Notes: generated by a model from the letters alone, not told the origin. Shown: positions 33,707 to 46,188, counted from the first letter of the stretch. The stretch is DNA of 64,000 bases from Marinobacter halophilus (GCF_003007685.1 NZ_PXNN01000017.1:558001-622000), one strand, 5' to 3'. A program made the numbers and translations.

Positions 33707-34756
33707 CTACTGAACAACGTAAGACGAAAAAGCCGGCGTCTGATGAATAACAAAATCGCCCTCTCCTCTCACAATAAAGTACGCTGGCAGGTTTTCACGA
33801 GTTGCCAGGCTCATCGCCTTGTCATACCCCATGACTGTAAAAGCCGTCGCAAGCGCGTCTGCTGTCATGCTGTCTTCGGCAATCACGGTTACCGACGCCA
33901 ATTTGTTGGTGACCGGTTTGCCAGTCGCCGGGTCTATTGTATGCGAATAGCGCCGGCCTTCCGATTCGTAATAGTTCCGATAGTCACCGGAAGTGGCCAT
34001 GGCCTGTCTATCCATCGCAACAATCTTGTTAACCTGCCTTGCCTGCTCGGAGGGCTCCTCAATGGCCAGGCGCCAGGCGCCACCCTCGGGTTTACGGCCA
34101 TTGACCCGAACTTCACCACCTATTTCAACAAGGTACGCGCCCACACCTTCACTGTCGAGGTAACGGGCGACCACGTCTACCGCGTAGCCCTTGGCGATAC
34201 CCGATAAATCGATGTACTGGGGCTGGGTGCTGCGCACTGCCCGTGTGGCCGCGTCGAGTTCGAGATACTGGTACCCGGTCACCGCCAATAATTCATCAAG
34301 CTCAGACTCTGAGGGTACCTCTACCGGCCTTGCATCGGGCCCGAAGCCCCAGAGATTGACCACGGGGCCAATGGTGACGTCAAACGCACCGCCCGTCAGT
34401 TCAGCGATTTCCTGGGCGCGTTGAATAACCTCAAATAATGGCTGGGACAGCGCCGTCCACTCTGACTGATCCGGTTTCTGATTCAGCCGGGACAACTCCG
34501 AATCGTTTTTCCAGGTCGACATGGTGGCGTCTACCTGGTCCAGTTCGTTCCGGATCCCTTGTGCCAGAGTCTGAAGGCGTGCCTCATCTTCTGGCAATAC
34601 GACGTTTATGTGATACGTCGTGCCGAAGATACCGCCGGAAATCTCCCAGATTTGTTCCTCGTCCTGAAACGAGCAACCCGCCAGGGCAACCACGACCAGT
34701 ATCCATAGGACACTGGCCATAACCACCCTGGCGGGTTCAAACATGCGGGATGTCAT
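33707..34756 (-). CDS. apbE: FAD:protein FMN transferase ApbE
   Basis: 349 aa. Transfers FMN from FAD to Thr in NqrB and NqrC. A lipoprotein signal (VVVALAGC, lipidated Cys at about 28) places it on the outer face of the membrane. Family motifs include IFGTTYHI, GAFDVTIGPVVNLWGFGPD, IDLSGIAKGYAVD, YLVEIGGEV and SHTIDPATGKP, with the metal-binding Asp/Thr near TAFTVMG. Nine bp downstream of nqrF, so the target proteins and their flavin transferase are one operon. Confidence 0.95.
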   Translation of the reverse strand: MTSRMFEPARVVMASVLWILVVVALAGCSFQDEEQIWEISGGIFGTTYHINVVLPEDEARLQTLAQGIRNELDQVDATMSTWKNDSELSRLNQKPDQSEWTALSQPLFEVIQRAQEIAELTGGAFDVTIGPVVNLWGFGPDARPVEVPSESELDELLAVTGYQYLELDAATRAVRSTQPQYIDLSGIAKGYAVDVVARYLDSEGVGAYLVEIGGEVRVNGRKPEGGAWRLAIEEPSEQARQVNKIVAMDRQAMATSGDYRNYYESEGRRYSHTIDPATGKPVTNKLASVTVIAEDSMTADALATAFTVMGYDKAMSLATRENLPAYFIVRGEGDFVIHQTPAFSSYVVQ

Positions 34757-34765
34757 GTGAGCTGA

Positions 34766-35992
34766 TTAACCCCCAAAGTCATCCAACATGATGTTGTCAT
34801 CCTCTACACCAAGATCCTTCAGCATCTTGATCACGGACGCATTCATGATGGGAGGTCCACACATGTAGAACTCACAGTCTTCAGGAGCCGGATGGTCCTT
34901 CAGATAGCTTTCGTACAACACGTTGTGGATAAAGCCGGTCGGGCCTTCCCAGTTATCGGTTGGCAACGCGTCAGACAAAGCCACGTGCCACTCGAAGTTA
35001 TCGTTCTCGGCAGCCAGACCGTCAAAGTCTTCCACATAGAACATTTCACGAACACTACGTGCACCGTACCAGAAGCTGATCTTGCGCTTGGAGTTCAGGC
35101 GCTTGAGCTGATCAAAGATGTGGGAGCGCATCGGTGCCATACCGGCACCACCACCAATGAACACCATTTCAGCCTCGGTCTTCTTGGCGAAGAATTCACC
35201 AAATGGTCCCATAACCGTGATCTTGTCGCCTGGCTTCAGGTTGAACACAAAGCTGGACATGATGCCCGGCAGGTGATCAGTACCCGGAGGTGGCGTTGCG
35301 ATACGAATGTTGAACTTGAGGACACCCTTTTCTTCCGGGTAGTTCGCCATCGAATAGGCCCGGATGGTGTCTTCCTTGTTGATCGCCTTGTAGCGCCAGA
35401 TGTCGTGCTTGTCCCAGTCTTCGTGGAACTCTTCCTCGATATCGAAATCCTTGAAGTCGATTTCATACGGAGGGCACTCCAGCTGAACGTAACCACCAGC
35501 GCGGAAGTCCACTTCCTCACCTTCAGGCAGCTTCAGTACCAGCTCTTTGATGAAGGTGGCCACGTTATGGTTGGACACCACCTCGCACTCCCACTTCTTC
35601 ACGCCAAAGAATTCTTCCGGTACTTCTACTTTCATGTTCTGTTTGACCGGAACCTGGCAGGACAAACGCCAGCCTTCTTTCTCTTCACGGTTGGTGAAGT
35701 GGGTTTTTTCCGTGGGCAGCATGGCGCCGCCGCCGTCAAATACCTTGCACTTACACTGGGCACAGGTACCGCCGCCGCCGCAGGCAGAGGACAGGAAGAT
35801 ACCGTTGCTTGCCAGAGTTCCCAGAAGCTTGCCACCGGCTTCGGTGGTCAGGGTGTGCTCCGGATCGTCATTGATTTCGATGGTCACATCACCGGTGCTT
35901 ACCAGCTTTGAACGAGCCGCGAGAATAATCGCGACCAGTGCCAGTACGATAACGGTGAACATGACCACGCCAAGAATAATTTCAGTACTCAT
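34766..35992 (-). CDS. nqrF: Na+-NQR subunit F (NADH oxidation, FAD, 2Fe-2S)
   Basis: 408 aa. TM anchor 5-25. The 2Fe-2S domain has C71, C77, C80 and C112 ([13 protein letters not shown] and RLSCQ). The FAD domain includes RAYSMANYP, and the NADH domain [12 protein letters not shown]. It takes electrons from NADH and passes them to the membrane subunits. Last structural gene of the operon, followed by apbE and nqrM. Confidence 0.97.
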   Translation of the reverse strand: MSTEIILGVVMFTVIVLALVAIILAARSKLVSTGDVTIEINDDPEHTLTTEAGGKLLGTLASNGIFLSSACGGGGTCAQCKCKVFDGGGAMLPTEKTHFTNREEKEGWRLSCQVPVKQNMKVEVPEEFFGVKKWECEVVSNHNVATFIKELVLKLPEGEEVDFRAGGYVQLECPPYEIDFKDFDIEEEFHEDWDKHDIWRYKAINKEDTIRAYSMANYPEEKGVLKFNIRIATPPPGTDHLPGIMSSFVFNLKPGDKITVMGPFGEFFAKKTEAEMVFIGGGAGMAPMRSHIFDQLKRLNSKRKISFWYGARSVREMFYVEDFDGLAAENDNFEWHVALSDALPTDNWEGPTGFIHNVLYESYLKDHPAPEDCEFYMCGPPIMNASVIKMLKDLGVEDDNIMLDDFGG

Positions 35993-36029
35993 GGTCTCGC
36001 CTTTTCGTTGAACCGAATCACCGGGTTTA

Positions 36030-36638
36030 TTACAGTGAAATACCTGAGAATGACATGAAGCCGAGGGACATCAAACCAACAGTAATGAAGGTGATACCCA
36101 GGCCACGAAGTCCTTCCGGCACGTCGCTGTATTTCAGCTTTTCACGGATGCCCGCCAGCGCGACAATCGCCAACGCCCAGCCCACACCGGCCCCGAAGCC
36201 ATACACCACACTCTCGCCAAACGTGTAATCCCGCTCAACCATGAACAGTGATGCCCCCAGAATGGCGCAGTTCACCGTGATCAGCGGCAGGAACACACCC
36301 AACGCGGCGTAAAGCGCGGGAATGTACTTATCCAGTACCATTTCCATGATCTGAACGATTGCGGCGATTATACCAATATACGTAATAAGTCCGAGAAAGC
36401 TCAGGTCAACGTTGGGCAGTCCTGCCCAGTCAAGGGCGCCTTCCCGCAGGATGCTGTTGTACAGCAGGTTGTTCACCGGCACCGTGATGGTCAATACCAC
36501 GACAACGGCGATGCCGAGGCCCAAAGCTGCTTCGATCTTTTTCGAGATCGCGATAAAGGTACACATGCCCAGAAAGAAGGCGAGGGCCATGTTCTCAACG
36601 AAAATGGCCTTCAGGATCAGGCTGATATAGTGTTCCAT
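36030..36638 (-). CDS. nqrE: Na+-NQR subunit E
   Basis: 202 aa with six predicted TM segments. Related to NqrD and RnfA/Rnf[12 protein letters not shown] and [11 protein letters not shown] contain the two conserved Cys (C26 and the VNC Cys) that hold the membrane Fe centre shared with NqrD. The start overlaps the nqrD stop by one base (TGATG). Confidence 0.96.
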   Translation of the reverse strand: MEHYISLILKAIFVENMALAFFLGMCTFIAISKKIEAALGLGIAVVVVLTITVPVNNLLYNSILREGALDWAGLPNVDLSFLGLITYIGIIAAIVQIMEMVLDKYIPALYAALGVFLPLITVNCAILGASLFMVERDYTFGESVVYGFGAGVGWALAIVALAGIREKLKYSDVPEGLRGLGITFITVGLMSLGFMSFSGISL

Positions 36639-37303
36639 CAGAAGGCCTCCTTGGTGGTGTGGCGCGACATTTTGTAGTCAGGCTCTTCCACTTGCTCTGG
36701 CTTCCAGGTACGCAGACCCCAGATGGCCAGACCGATGATGAAGAACGCACTCGGCGGCAACAACAGCAGACCGTTCGGTACGTACCAGCCACCTTCATTG
36801 ACGACCGGCATCAGGGAAAACCCAAACAGGGAACCCGCACCCAGTAGCTCACGGAAGAATGCCACGAAGATCAGCAACACCGAGTAACCCAGACCGTTAC
36901 CAATACCGTCCAGGAAGCTCAGCCACGGACCGTTTTTCATGGCAAAGCCTTCCGCCCTGCCCATAACGATACAGTTGGTGATAATCAGACCTACGAATAC
37001 CGAAAGCTGCTTGGAGATCTCGTAAGCAAAGGCCTTGAGGACCTGGTCAACTACGATTACCAGAGACGCAATAATAGTCATCTGTACGATAATCCGGATA
37101 CTTGCCGGAATCTGCGTACGAACCAACGAGACTGCCAGGTTGGCAAAGGCTGTTACCGAAATAACCGCTGCACACATTACCAGCGTTACGTTCATGCTGG
37201 TGGTCACCGCCAGCGCGGAGCAGATACCGAGGATCTGCAGGGCGATGGGGTTGTTACTGAAAATCGGTTCGAAGAGAACCTGTTTAGCTGTAGCGTCGGC
37301 CAT
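36638..37303 (-). CDS. nqrD: Na+-NQR subunit D
   Basis: 221 aa, six TM segments. [15 protein letters not shown] and [19 protein letters not shown] carry the conserved Cys that pair with NqrE. Two bp lie between the nqrC stop and its start. The length and the family match are close. Confidence 0.96.
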   Translation of the reverse strand: MADATAKQVLFEPIFSNNPIALQILGICSALAVTTSMNVTLVMCAAVISVTAFANLAVSLVRTQIPASIRIIVQMTIIASLVIVVDQVLKAFAYEISKQLSVFVGLIITNCIVMGRAEGFAMKNGPWLSFLDGIGNGLGYSVLLIFVAFFRELLGAGSLFGFSLMPVVNEGGWYVPNGLLLLPPSAFFIIGLAIWGLRTWKPEQVEEPDYKMSRHTTKEAF

Positions 37304-37305
37304 GA

Positions 37306-38109
37306 TCAGACCTCCCCTTCACGAAGTTTTTTCAGGAACGGCGCGTAGCCACGGTCACCCATCCAGTAGTTGACCAGCTGTTCCACGCCGCGGCTCGTCA
37401 GGGTCGCTCCGGAAAGCGCATCGACTTTATGCTCTCTGTCGGCTGCGTCAGCACTTACACCGCCTTTGACCAAGCGAATCTGCGGCTCTTCAAGATCATC
37501 GCCGTAGACCTCCTTGCCCACCCACTGACTTTTCCAGCGAGGGTTATCGACTTCACCACCCAGCCCCGGGGTTTCGGCGTGATCGTAGAAACCCAAACCT
37601 TCAATAGTGTTGGCATCACCCTCAAGGGATACGAAGCCGTACAGAGTGGACCAAAGGCCGTAACCGTGCACTGGCAGAACCACGCGAACCAATTCATCGT
37701 TCTCGGTCAGGGTGAAAATCTTGGCTACGTTAGGACGACGCTTGATGCCGGCCTTGTCTTCGGTATTCGGGATGTTGGTGGACATCTGCGGATCCGACGC
37801 GGCCTTATACATGTCGTACTTCATGGGGTCTTGGACACCCACATCAGACGGCTGAACGAAGTCACCACTGTCCAAATCCAGCAAACGCACGTCAAAACGA
37901 GCAAACTCTTCCTCGATCTCCTCAGCGCTGGCACCTCCTTTCAGCATTCCGGCGGCTGCCAGGATGTTGGTTTTGATGTCCAGATTCTGGTTCTTGATCT
38001 GCGCCGGCCTGAGTGAAACCGCCGCGGTGGAAACCACCACCGAGAAAAACACACTCAACACCAGCGCCACCAACAGCGTTCTGGAGACGGTATCTTTTGC
38101 TTTAGCCAC
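37306..38109 (-). CDS. nqrC: Na+-NQR subunit C, covalent FMN
   Basis: 267 aa. N-terminal TM (10-33). The ApbE target D231-A-L-S-G-A-T237 has the Thr that carries FMN by phosphoester bond. The soluble domain lies in the periplasm. The start overlaps the nqrB stop by 8 bp, so translation is probably coupled. Confidence 0.97.
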   Translation of the reverse strand: MAKAKDTVSRTLLVALVLSVFFSVVVSTAAVSLRPAQIKNQNLDIKTNILAAAGMLKGGASAEEIEEEFARFDVRLLDLDSGDFVQPSDVGVQDPMKYDMYKAASDPQMSTNIPNTEDKAGIKRRPNVAKIFTLTENDELVRVVLPVHGYGLWSTLYGFVSLEGDANTIEGLGFYDHAETPGLGGEVDNPRWKSQWVGKEVYGDDLEEPQIRLVKGGVSADAADREHKVDALSGATLTSRGVEQLVNYWMGDRGYAPFLKKLREGEV

Positions 38110-39310
38110 GAGCGAGCCTCCGTTTGATGTTGGCCTGAACCACGTAGTGATCCATCAGCGGCGCGAACAGGTTAGCGAACAGAATTGCCAGCATGATGCC
38201 TTCCGGAAATGCCGGGTTGACCACGCGGATCAGTACGGTCATCACACCCACCAGGATGCCGAAGCACCAACGTCCGGTATTGGTCATGGCGGCAGACACC
38301 GGGTCCGTGGCCATGAACATCATGCCGAAGGCGAATCCGCCCATAACAAGATGCCAGTGCGCCGGTACCGCGAAGAACGGATTGGTCTCTGACCCAACAA
38401 TGTTCAGCAGCAACGACATACCGATCATACCCAGCAGCACACCGCCGACGATCCGATAACTGGCAATCTTCATTGCCAGCAAAATCAGACCGCCAATCAA
38501 TACCGCCACGGTCGAAGTCTCACCCATGGAGCCCTGTACAGTGCCGACGAATGCGTTCATCCAGCCGATCTGGGTCTCAAGCGCTTCCATACCGCCGGAA
38601 GCCGCCCAGCTCAGCGCAGTGGCGCCACTAAAGCCGTCAACCGCAGTCCACACCGTGTCACCAGAAATCTGAGCCGGGTAAGCGAAGTACAGGAAGGCGC
38701 GGCCAGTCAATGCGGGGTTGAGGAAGTTCTTACCGGTACCGCCGAATACTTCCTTACCAATCACCACACCGAAGGTGATACCCAGAGCCACCTGCCACAA
38801 AGGAATGGTGGGCGGGCAAATCAGCGCGAACAGCACCGAAGTTACGAAGAAACCCTCGTTCACTTCGTGGCGACGAACCGTGGCAAACAGGACTTCCCAG
38901 AAACCACCAACGATGAACGTCACCGCGTAGATAGGCACAAAGTAAGCCATGCCGTAAACGAAGTTATCCCACCAGCCGGCGCCTTCCCCGGTGATGGCCA
39001 GCGCCAGAATAAAGGCCTCACGCAGGGCGCCATCCGCAACCATCGCGTCCGGATTGACCGCGAGGTAGCTGTTGGCCTGAAAACCGATGTTCCACATGCC
39101 GAAGAACATGGCCGGAAAAGTACACAACCACACGGTAATCATGATGCGCTTGAGGTCTACGCCGTCACGCACATGAGAAGTGGTAGAAGCTACCTTGCCA
39201 GGAGTGTAGAAAATGGTATCGACGGCTTCATAGAGCGCGTACCAGCGTTGGTACTTGCCACCTTGTTCAAAGTGATGCTCGATGCCATCGAGAAACTGTC
39301 GGATTGCCAT
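38102..39310 (-). CDS. nqrB: Na+-NQR subunit B, covalent FMN and Na+ path
   Basis: 402 aa with about ten TM segments. The ApbE site D225-G-F-S-G-A-T231 is present. [18 protein letters not shown] is the family's conserved core, and the Asp and Glu in the membrane segments form the sodium channel. Four bp separate it from nqrA. Confidence 0.97.
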   Translation of the reverse strand: MAIRQFLDGIEHHFEQGGKYQRWYALYEAVDTIFYTPGKVASTTSHVRDGVDLKRIMITVWLCTFPAMFFGMWNIGFQANSYLAVNPDAMVADGALREAFILALAITGEGAGWWDNFVYGMAYFVPIYAVTFIVGGFWEVLFATVRRHEVNEGFFVTSVLFALICPPTIPLWQVALGITFGVVIGKEVFGGTGKNFLNPALTGRAFLYFAYPAQISGDTVWTAVDGFSGATALSWAASGGMEALETQIGWMNAFVGTVQGSMGETSTVAVLIGGLILLAMKIASYRIVGGVLLGMIGMSLLLNIVGSETNPFFAVPAHWHLVMGGFAFGMMFMATDPVSAAMTNTGRWCFGILVGVMTVLIRVVNPAFPEGIMLAILFANLFAPLMDHYVVQANIKRRLARG

Positions 39311-39314
39311 CGTA

Positions 39315-40700
<1,386 letters not shown>

Positions 40701-40853
40701 TTACAACGCCCGGCCCCTGAGACCCGGATTTCTGTCCGCATTGCGCCAGCTTAAAATCAGCTTATGGTCCGAACGCCATGGCAACTGCTGCCGATTGACG
40801 CCCAACGCCGGGAAAGAAGAGAAACGGGGCCAGACATACCCAAAATCGCGCCA

Positions 40854-40859
40854 ATTATA
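40854..40859 (-). promoter_or_regulatory. Possible -10 box for the nqr operon
   Basis: Perfect TATAAT on the minus strand, 190 nt before nqrA. The -35 region (GGAAAT) is weak. A long leader of about 180 nt would result. The 320-bp stretch 40665-40984 holds this and the gap terminator, with no credible gene. Confidence 0.4.
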
Positions 40860-40918
40860 GAGATTAAGGATCGTCATTTCCACCGGTAAGGGAAATGGTT
40901 TTGTAGCGCACAGTAACG

Positions 40919-40952
40919 AAAAACCCCGGTTGCTATCGCTTCCGGGGGTTTT
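40919..40952 (-). terminator. Intrinsic terminator of gap
   Basis: On the minus strand AAAACCCCCGG, a 12-nt loop, CCGGGGTTTTT: stem plus T-tract, 33 nt after the gap stop. It separates gap from the nqr operon on the same strand. The A-tract on the other side allows some activity on the + strand too. Confidence 0.85.
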
Positions 40953-40984
40953 CAGTCTTACCCTGCGAAGTCAACCTTACGATT

Positions 40985-42454
40985 TTAGTCGCGGGCGCGC
41001 TTCGGGAAAATCGGGTAGTTCACACCGGCCATCTGGTTTACACAGCGGATAACCTGAGCGCTATAACCGAATTCGTTGTCATACCATACGTACAGGATCA
41101 AACGCTTGCCGTTGGCAATGGTGGCCTGGGCATCGACGATACCGGCGTGACGGGAGCCCACGAAGTCGGTGGAAACCACTTCCGGAGAGTTAACGAAGTC
41201 AATCTGCTTTTGCAGCTCAGAGTGCAGAGCCATCTCCCGCAGATACTCGTTAACCTTTTCGACATCCACTTCGGACTTCAGATTCAGGTTCAGGATCGCC
41301 ATGGACACGTTTGGTGTCGGTACCCGTATGGCATTACCGCTCAGCTTGCCTTTCAGTTCCGGCAGGGCTTTAGCGACCGCCTTGGCAGCACCTGTCTCGG
41401 TGATGACCATGTTCAGCGCCGCACTGCGACCACGACGGCTACCCTTGTGGTAGTTATCGATCAGGTTCTGGTCGTTAGTGTAGGAGTGCACCGTTTCAAC
41501 GTGACCGTCTTCGATGCCGTACTCGTCGTTGATGGCTTTCAGCACCGGCGTAATGGCGTTGGTCGTACAGGAAGCGGCAGACAGGATCTTGTCTTCGTCG
41601 GTAATCCAGTCGTTGTTAATGCCATAAACAATATTCTTGATATCGCCCTTGCCCGGAGCCGTCAGCATAACCCGGCTGACACCCTTGGATTTCAGGTGCA
41701 GGCCAAGACCGGCTTCGTCACGCCAGATGCCGGTGTTGTCGATCACGATGGCGTTGTTGATACCGTATTCGGTGTAGTCGACCTTGTCCGGACCGTCTGA
41801 GTAAATCACTTTGATAAAGTTACCGTTGGCGATCAGTGCGCAGTTTTCCTGATCCACGGTGATGCTGCCATCGAAAGGCCCATGCACAGAATCCCGACGC
41901 AGCAGGCTGGCCCGCTTTTCCAGATCGTTTTCCGCACCGCCCTTGCGAACCACGATGGCGCGCAGCCGCAAATCGTTACCGCCACCGGCCTTTTCGACCA
42001 GAATACGAGTCAGCAAACGACCGATACGGCCAAAGCCATATAGCACCACATCTTTGGTTTCGTTACGGGCATCACGCTCAGGCTGGGTAGAATACTGACC
42101 AACCACCGGGCCAATTTCACGCTTGAGAAACTCGGTCAGGTCACCACCTTCGGCCTTGAACTTGACCGCAAGTTTACCGATGTCGATGTGGGCGCGACCC
42201 AGTTCCATACCGTCCATCGCCTGAAGAATCGGCAGAGTGTCGCGAACAGACAGCTCGTTGTTCTCAACCTGACGCACAAAGCGATGGGCACGAATAATGT
42301 CAATAACCGACTGATTGATGATCGCACGACCGTAAACAGACGTAACAACGTTGTTCTTGCGGTACAGGCGGCCGATAAGCGGAATCATGGCTTCCGCGGT
42401 GGACTCTCTGTCCATCCAGTTGGACAGGTGCTCGTTGATCTGTTCGTGACTCAC
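40985..42454 (-). CDS. gap: Glyceraldehyde-3-phosphate dehydrogenase, long form
   Basis: 489 aa from the GTG at 42454 (VSHEQINEHL) behind GAGG; an upstream ATG at 42520 would overlap the promoter. Oxidises G3P with NAD(P). The first 125 residues are an extension not present in standard 330-residue GAPDH; then VVLYGFGRIGRLLTRIL (NAD site), SAASCTTNAI (catalytic Cys) and HSYTNDQNLID, a normal core. Long GAPDHs of this type occur in Pseudomonas and relatives. Divergent from mfd, with facing promoters. Confidence 0.95.
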   Translation of the reverse strand: MSHEQINEHLSNWMDRESTAEAMIPLIGRLYRKNNVVTSVYGRAIINQSVIDIIRAHRFVRQVENNELSVRDTLPILQAMDGMELGRAHIDIGKLAVKFKAEGGDLTEFLKREIGPVVGQYSTQPERDARNETKDVVLYGFGRIGRLLTRILVEKAGGGNDLRLRAIVVRKGGAENDLEKRASLLRRDSVHGPFDGSITVDQENCALIANGNFIKVIYSDGPDKVDYTEYGINNAIVIDNTGIWRDEAGLGLHLKSKGVSRVMLTAPGKGDIKNIVYGINNDWITDEDKILSAASCTTNAITPVLKAINDEYGIEDGHVETVHSYTNDQNLIDNYHKGSRRGRSAALNMVITETGAAKAVAKALPELKGKLSGNAIRVPTPNVSMAILNLNLKSEVDVEKVNEYLREMALHSELQKQIDFVNSPEVVSTDFVGSRHAGIVDAQATIANGKRLILYVWYDNEFGYSAQVIRCVNQMAGVNYPIFPKRARD

Positions 42455-42496
42455 GGTTGGAACCTCGTATAGCACTGGGAATAATTGGTGGCGCAC

Positions 42497-42525
42497 ATTA
42501 TCCAACTTAAGGCGCCTCACGGCAA
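42497..42525 (-). promoter_or_regulatory. Sigma-70 promoter of gap
   Basis: TTGCCG (42525-42520), 17 nt, GATAAT (42502-42497): nine of twelve consensus bases with ideal spacing, 43 nt before the GTG. This supports the GTG start over the ATG at 42520, which would lie upstream of the transcription start. Confidence 0.75.
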
Positions 42526-42548
42526 ATAGCGATTAATCTACCCCGGCC

Positions 42549-42577
42549 ATGACACTGAAACCCCCGAACGCTAGAAT
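42549..42577 (+). promoter_or_regulatory. Sigma-70 promoter of mfd
   Basis: ATGACA (42549-42554), 17 nt, TAGAAT (42572-42577): ten of twelve consensus bases with ideal spacing, 47 nt before the mfd ATG. It is back to back with the gap promoter, 23 bp apart. Confidence 0.78.
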
Positions 42578-42624
42578 AGCTCCGCCCTGTTCCAGACGCG
42601 CCCACTCAGGAGATTTGTCAGCTC

Positions 42625-45600
42625 ATGACTCAAGGTTCAGCCCGTGCCGCATCAACGGCCCAACTGATTGCCCCGGCCGCCCCGGAACGCAGCGCCGACC
42701 ACCGCAAGTGGGGCCAGCTTCACGGCTGCAGTGATGCTCTGGCGATCTGTGAGAGCGCCAGAAGCCACCAGGGGCTGACTTTGGTGGTCACGCGCAGCAC
42801 CGATAACGCCATCCGCCTTGAGCAGGCCATTCGCTTTTTCCTGAACCTGCCACCAGAAGAAGACGGCGCGACAACCACCGAAGATGGGCTCGAACTGCTT
42901 TCATTGCCGGATTGGGAAACCCTGCCCTACGACCTGTTTTCGCCCCATCAGGACATTACATCCCGGCGCATACGCACCCTGCACCGGCTGCCCTCTACTC
43001 AGCACGGAATTCTCGTAGTCCCGGCCCGCACCCTGATGCACCGGCTGGCACCACCCAGTTACCTGCAGGGCAATACGCTGCTGCTGAAAACCGGGCAGAC
43101 GCTGAACATCGATAGCTGGCGCATGCAGCTCGAAGCCGCCGGATATCATCACAGCGAGAATGTTTACGAACACGGGGAGTATGCCGTGCGCGGTGCCATT
43201 CTCGACATCTACCCGATGGGCTCCAACCTGCCCTACCGGATTGATCTGTTTGATGACGAAATAGAGACCTTGAGAACATTCGATCCGGAAACCCAGCGTT
43301 CGATCGACCGCATCGAGCAGGTAGAGCTGCTGCCTGCCCACGAATTTCCCTGGCACAAAGAGGCACGGTCCGGGTTTCGGAACCGCTGGTTCGAACACTT
43401 CCCTCACGCCGATAAGAACTCACCGGTGTATCAGGACGTCAGCAATGGCATTACCCCACCGGGCATCGAGTATTATCTGCCGCTGTTCTTTGACAGCACA
43501 GCGACGCTGTTCGACTATTTGCCACCGTCCACCCTGGTCTTTACCGCCGATGGTCTGAACGATGCGGTGGAGGCCTTTGATGCCGAAACCCGCAGTCGCC
43601 ACGAAGATCGTCGACATGACCGGCTGCGCCCGATTCTGCCACCGGGGGAACTGTTCTTGCAGCAGGACGAAGTGTTCGGCGAGTTCAAACGCTATCCCCG
43701 GATCACCTGCACAACCGACCTGACCGAAGGCGCCGGTACCGCCAACTGTGGCGCTGACTCACTGCCAGACGTGGCCATGGATGGCCGGGCGGCAGACCCG
43801 GCCGGGCGACTCAAGCGATTTATCAAGGAGTTTTCCGGGCGAGTACTGATCTGCGCCGAATCCTCCGGGCGTCGTGAAGCCCTGATCGAGAACCTGAGTG
43901 ATCACAAACTGAAACTGGCCACCGTCGGCAGCTGGCAGGAATTTCTGGACAACCGGGACATTACCCTGGCCATCACTATCGCCCCCATGGAACAGGGCAT
44001 GGTATTGCCGGCGCAGCAATTGGCCCTGATCACCGAAACCGCGCTGTTCGGCGAGCGGGTGCTGCAGCGCCGGCGCCGGGACAAGCCCACCGAAGTAGAC
44101 GACGCCGGTTACCGTGACCTGTCCGAACTGCGCATGGGCTCGCCGGTGGTGCACATTGACCACGGTGTTGGCCGCTATAAAGGCCTGGAAACCATCAGCG
44201 CCGGGGGTGAATCCAACGAGTTCCTGACTCTGGAATACGCCGGCGGCGCCAAGCTGTATGTTCCGGTCTCCAGCCTGCACCTGATCTCCCGCTACGCCGG
44301 CACCGATGAAGAACACGCGCCCCTGCACAAGCTGGGCACCGACCGCTGGAGTACCGCCAAACAAAAAGCGCTGGAAAAAATCCGGGATACCGCAGCCGAA
44401 CTGCTCGATGTCTATGCGCGCCGCGAGGCCCGCAAGGGCTTTCAGTTTGAAGACCCGAAGGAGGCCTATCGCTCCTTTGCCGCCGGCTTCCCGTTTGAGG
44501 AAACTCCAGACCAGCAGCTGGCCATTCAATCAGTGTTTGAAGACATGACCAGCGAGCAACCCATGGATCGCCTGGTGTGTGGTGACGTCGGCTTCGGCAA
44601 GACCGAAGTAGCCATGCGCGCCGCTTTCCTGGCGACCTGGTCCGGCAAGCAGGTCGCCGTCCTGGTGCCCACTACCCTGCTCGCCCAGCAGCATTACGAG
44701 TCGTTCCGGGACCGGTTCTCTGACACCCCGGTGTCGATCGAACTGCTCAGCCGTTTCCGCAGCGGCGCCCAGACCAGCAAGGCCATGGCCGCGATTGCAG
44801 AAGGCCAGGCCGACATCGTGATTGGTACCCACAAACTGCTGCAGGGCGACGTGAAGTTCAAAAACCTGGGCCTGGTGATCATCGACGAGGAACACCGGTT
44901 TGGCGTGCAGCAAAAAGAAAAACTGAAATCCCTGCGCGCCGAGGTGGACATGCTCAACCTCACCGCCACCCCCATACCCCGAACCCTGAACATGGCCATG
45001 GGCCACCTGCGGGATCTGTCGATCATTGCCACCCCGCCGGCCCGCCGGCTGTCGGTGAAAACCTTTGTCCGCCAGCGCGAGGAAGCAATGGTCAAAGAGG
45101 CGGTCCTGCGTGAAATCCTGCGGGGTGGCCAGGTGTATTTCCTGCACAACGATGTATCCACCATCGAGAAAACTGCAGAGGACCTGCGCCGGCTGATTCC
45201 GGAAGCTCGGGTGGGCGTGGCCCACGGCCAGATGCGCGAGCGCCAGTTAGAACAGATCATGTCGGATTTCTACCACAAGCGATTCAATGTGCTGGTGTGT
45301 ACCACCATTGTAGAAACCGGTATCGACGTACCCAGCGCCAACACCATTATTATTGAACGGGCCGACAAGTTCGGCCTGGCCCAACTGCACCAGCTGCGCG
45401 GGCGGGTTGGCCGCTCCCATCACCAGGCCTACGCTTACCTGCTGACGCCGCCACCCAAGAGCATCTCAGCCGACGCCAAAAAACGCCTGGATGCCATTGC
45501 TGAAGCCCAGGATCTGGGCGCCGGCTTTATGCTCGCCACCCACGACCTGGAAATCCGCGGTGCTGGCGAACTGCTGGGCGACGAGCAAAGCGGCCAGATC

Positions 45601-46158
45601 GAAAGCATTGGCTTTACCCTGTACATGCAGCTGTTGGATGAGGCCGTCAAAGCTATCCGCGAGGGCCGCACACCCAACGCAGAACTGCCATTGAGCCACG
45701 GCACCGAAATTAATCTGCGCATTCCCGCGCTGATCCCCGATGACTACCTGCCGGATGTCCACAATCGGCTGATGCTGTACAAGCGCATCGCCAGCGTAAA
45801 AGACGATGAAGCATTAAAAGAACTACAGGTTGAGATGATTGATCGCTTCGGATTGTTACCGGAGCCAGCTAAGAACCTGATTCGCCAGACCCAGCTGAGA
45901 CTGAAGGCAGAGGCGCTGGGCATTGTGAAAGTCGATGCCGGCAAGGAGTGGGTGCGCCTGGAGTTTGGCGCCTCGACACCGGTAGACCCGCTGATGCTGG
46001 TTAAAAAAGTGCAATCCGCGCCCGACACATACCGGCTGGAGGGCGCTAACAGCTTCCGCTTTCGGCTGAATGATGACTCAACCGGTGGTAAACTCGACGC
46101 CATCGCCGCAACGCTCAGCGAACTGGCACCCGAAGGCAAGCCGGCCAAGGCGTCGTGA
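42625..46158 (+). CDS. mfd: Transcription-repair coupling factor
   Basis: 1177 aa. Removes RNA polymerase stalled at DNA damage and recruits UvrA. Order of parts: UvrB-homology region (about 20-330); RNA-polymerase interaction domain with VVHIDHGVGRYKGLETI (about 509-525); Walker A GDVGFGKTE (about 653-661) and DEEH (about 754-757) of the translocase; TRG motif region; and the C-terminal D7 autoinhibitory domain from about 1000. Full length. csiV follows 30 bp downstream. Confidence 0.97.
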   Translation: MTQGSARAASTAQLIAPAAPERSADHRKWGQLHGCSDALAICESARSHQGLTLVVTRSTDNAIRLEQAIRFFLNLPPEEDGATTTEDGLELLSLPDWETLPYDLFSPHQDITSRRIRTLHRLPSTQHGILVVPARTLMHRLAPPSYLQGNTLLLKTGQTLNIDSWRMQLEAAGYHHSENVYEHGEYAVRGAILDIYPMGSNLPYRIDLFDDEIETLRTFDPETQRSIDRIEQVELLPAHEFPWHKEARSGFRNRWFEHFPHADKNSPVYQDVSNGITPPGIEYYLPLFFDSTATLFDYLPPSTLVFTADGLNDAVEAFDAETRSRHEDRRHDRLRPILPPGELFLQQDEVFGEFKRYPRITCTTDLTEGAGTANCGADSLPDVAMDGRAADPAGRLKRFIKEFSGRVLICAESSGRREALIENLSDHKLKLATVGSWQEFLDNRDITLAITIAPMEQGMVLPAQQLALITETALFGERVLQRRRRDKPTEVDDAGYRDLSELRMGSPVVHIDHGVGRYKGLETISAGGESNEFLTLEYAGGAKLYVPVSSLHLISRYAGTDEEHAPLHKLGTDRWSTAKQKALEKIRDTAAELLDVYARREARKGFQFEDPKEAYRSFAAGFPFEETPDQQLAIQSVFEDMTSEQPMDRLVCGDVGFGKTEVAMRAAFLATWSGKQVAVLVPTTLLAQQHYESFRDRFSDTPVSIELLSRFRSGAQTSKAMAAIAEGQADIVIGTHKLLQGDVKFKNLGLVIIDEEHRFGVQQKEKLKSLRAEVDMLNLTATPIPRTLNMAMGHLRDLSIIATPPARRLSVKTFVRQREEAMVKEAVLREILRGGQVYFLHNDVSTIEKTAEDLRRLIPEARVGVAHGQMRERQLEQIMSDFYHKRFNVLVCTTIVETGIDVPSANTIIIERADKFGLAQLHQLRGRVGRSHHQAYAYLLTPPPKSISADAKKRLDAIAEAQDLGAGFMLATHDLEIRGAGELLGDEQSGQIESIGFTLYMQLLDEAVKAIREGRTPNAELPLSHGTEINLRIPALIPDDYLPDVHNRLMLYKRIASVKDDEALKELQVEMIDRFGLLPEPAKNLIRQTQLRLKAEALGIVKVDAGKEWVRLEFGASTPVDPLMLVKKVQSAPDTYRLEGANSFRFRLNDDSTGGKLDAIAATLSELAPEGKPAKAS

Positions 46159-46188
46159 GCCAACAACGATTCAGGTGGAGTAAGACTC

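Noticed and set aside
34892..35911. 339-codon + strand frame opposite nqrF
   Set aside because: Shadow of nqrF, which has its Fe-S, FAD and NADH motifs.
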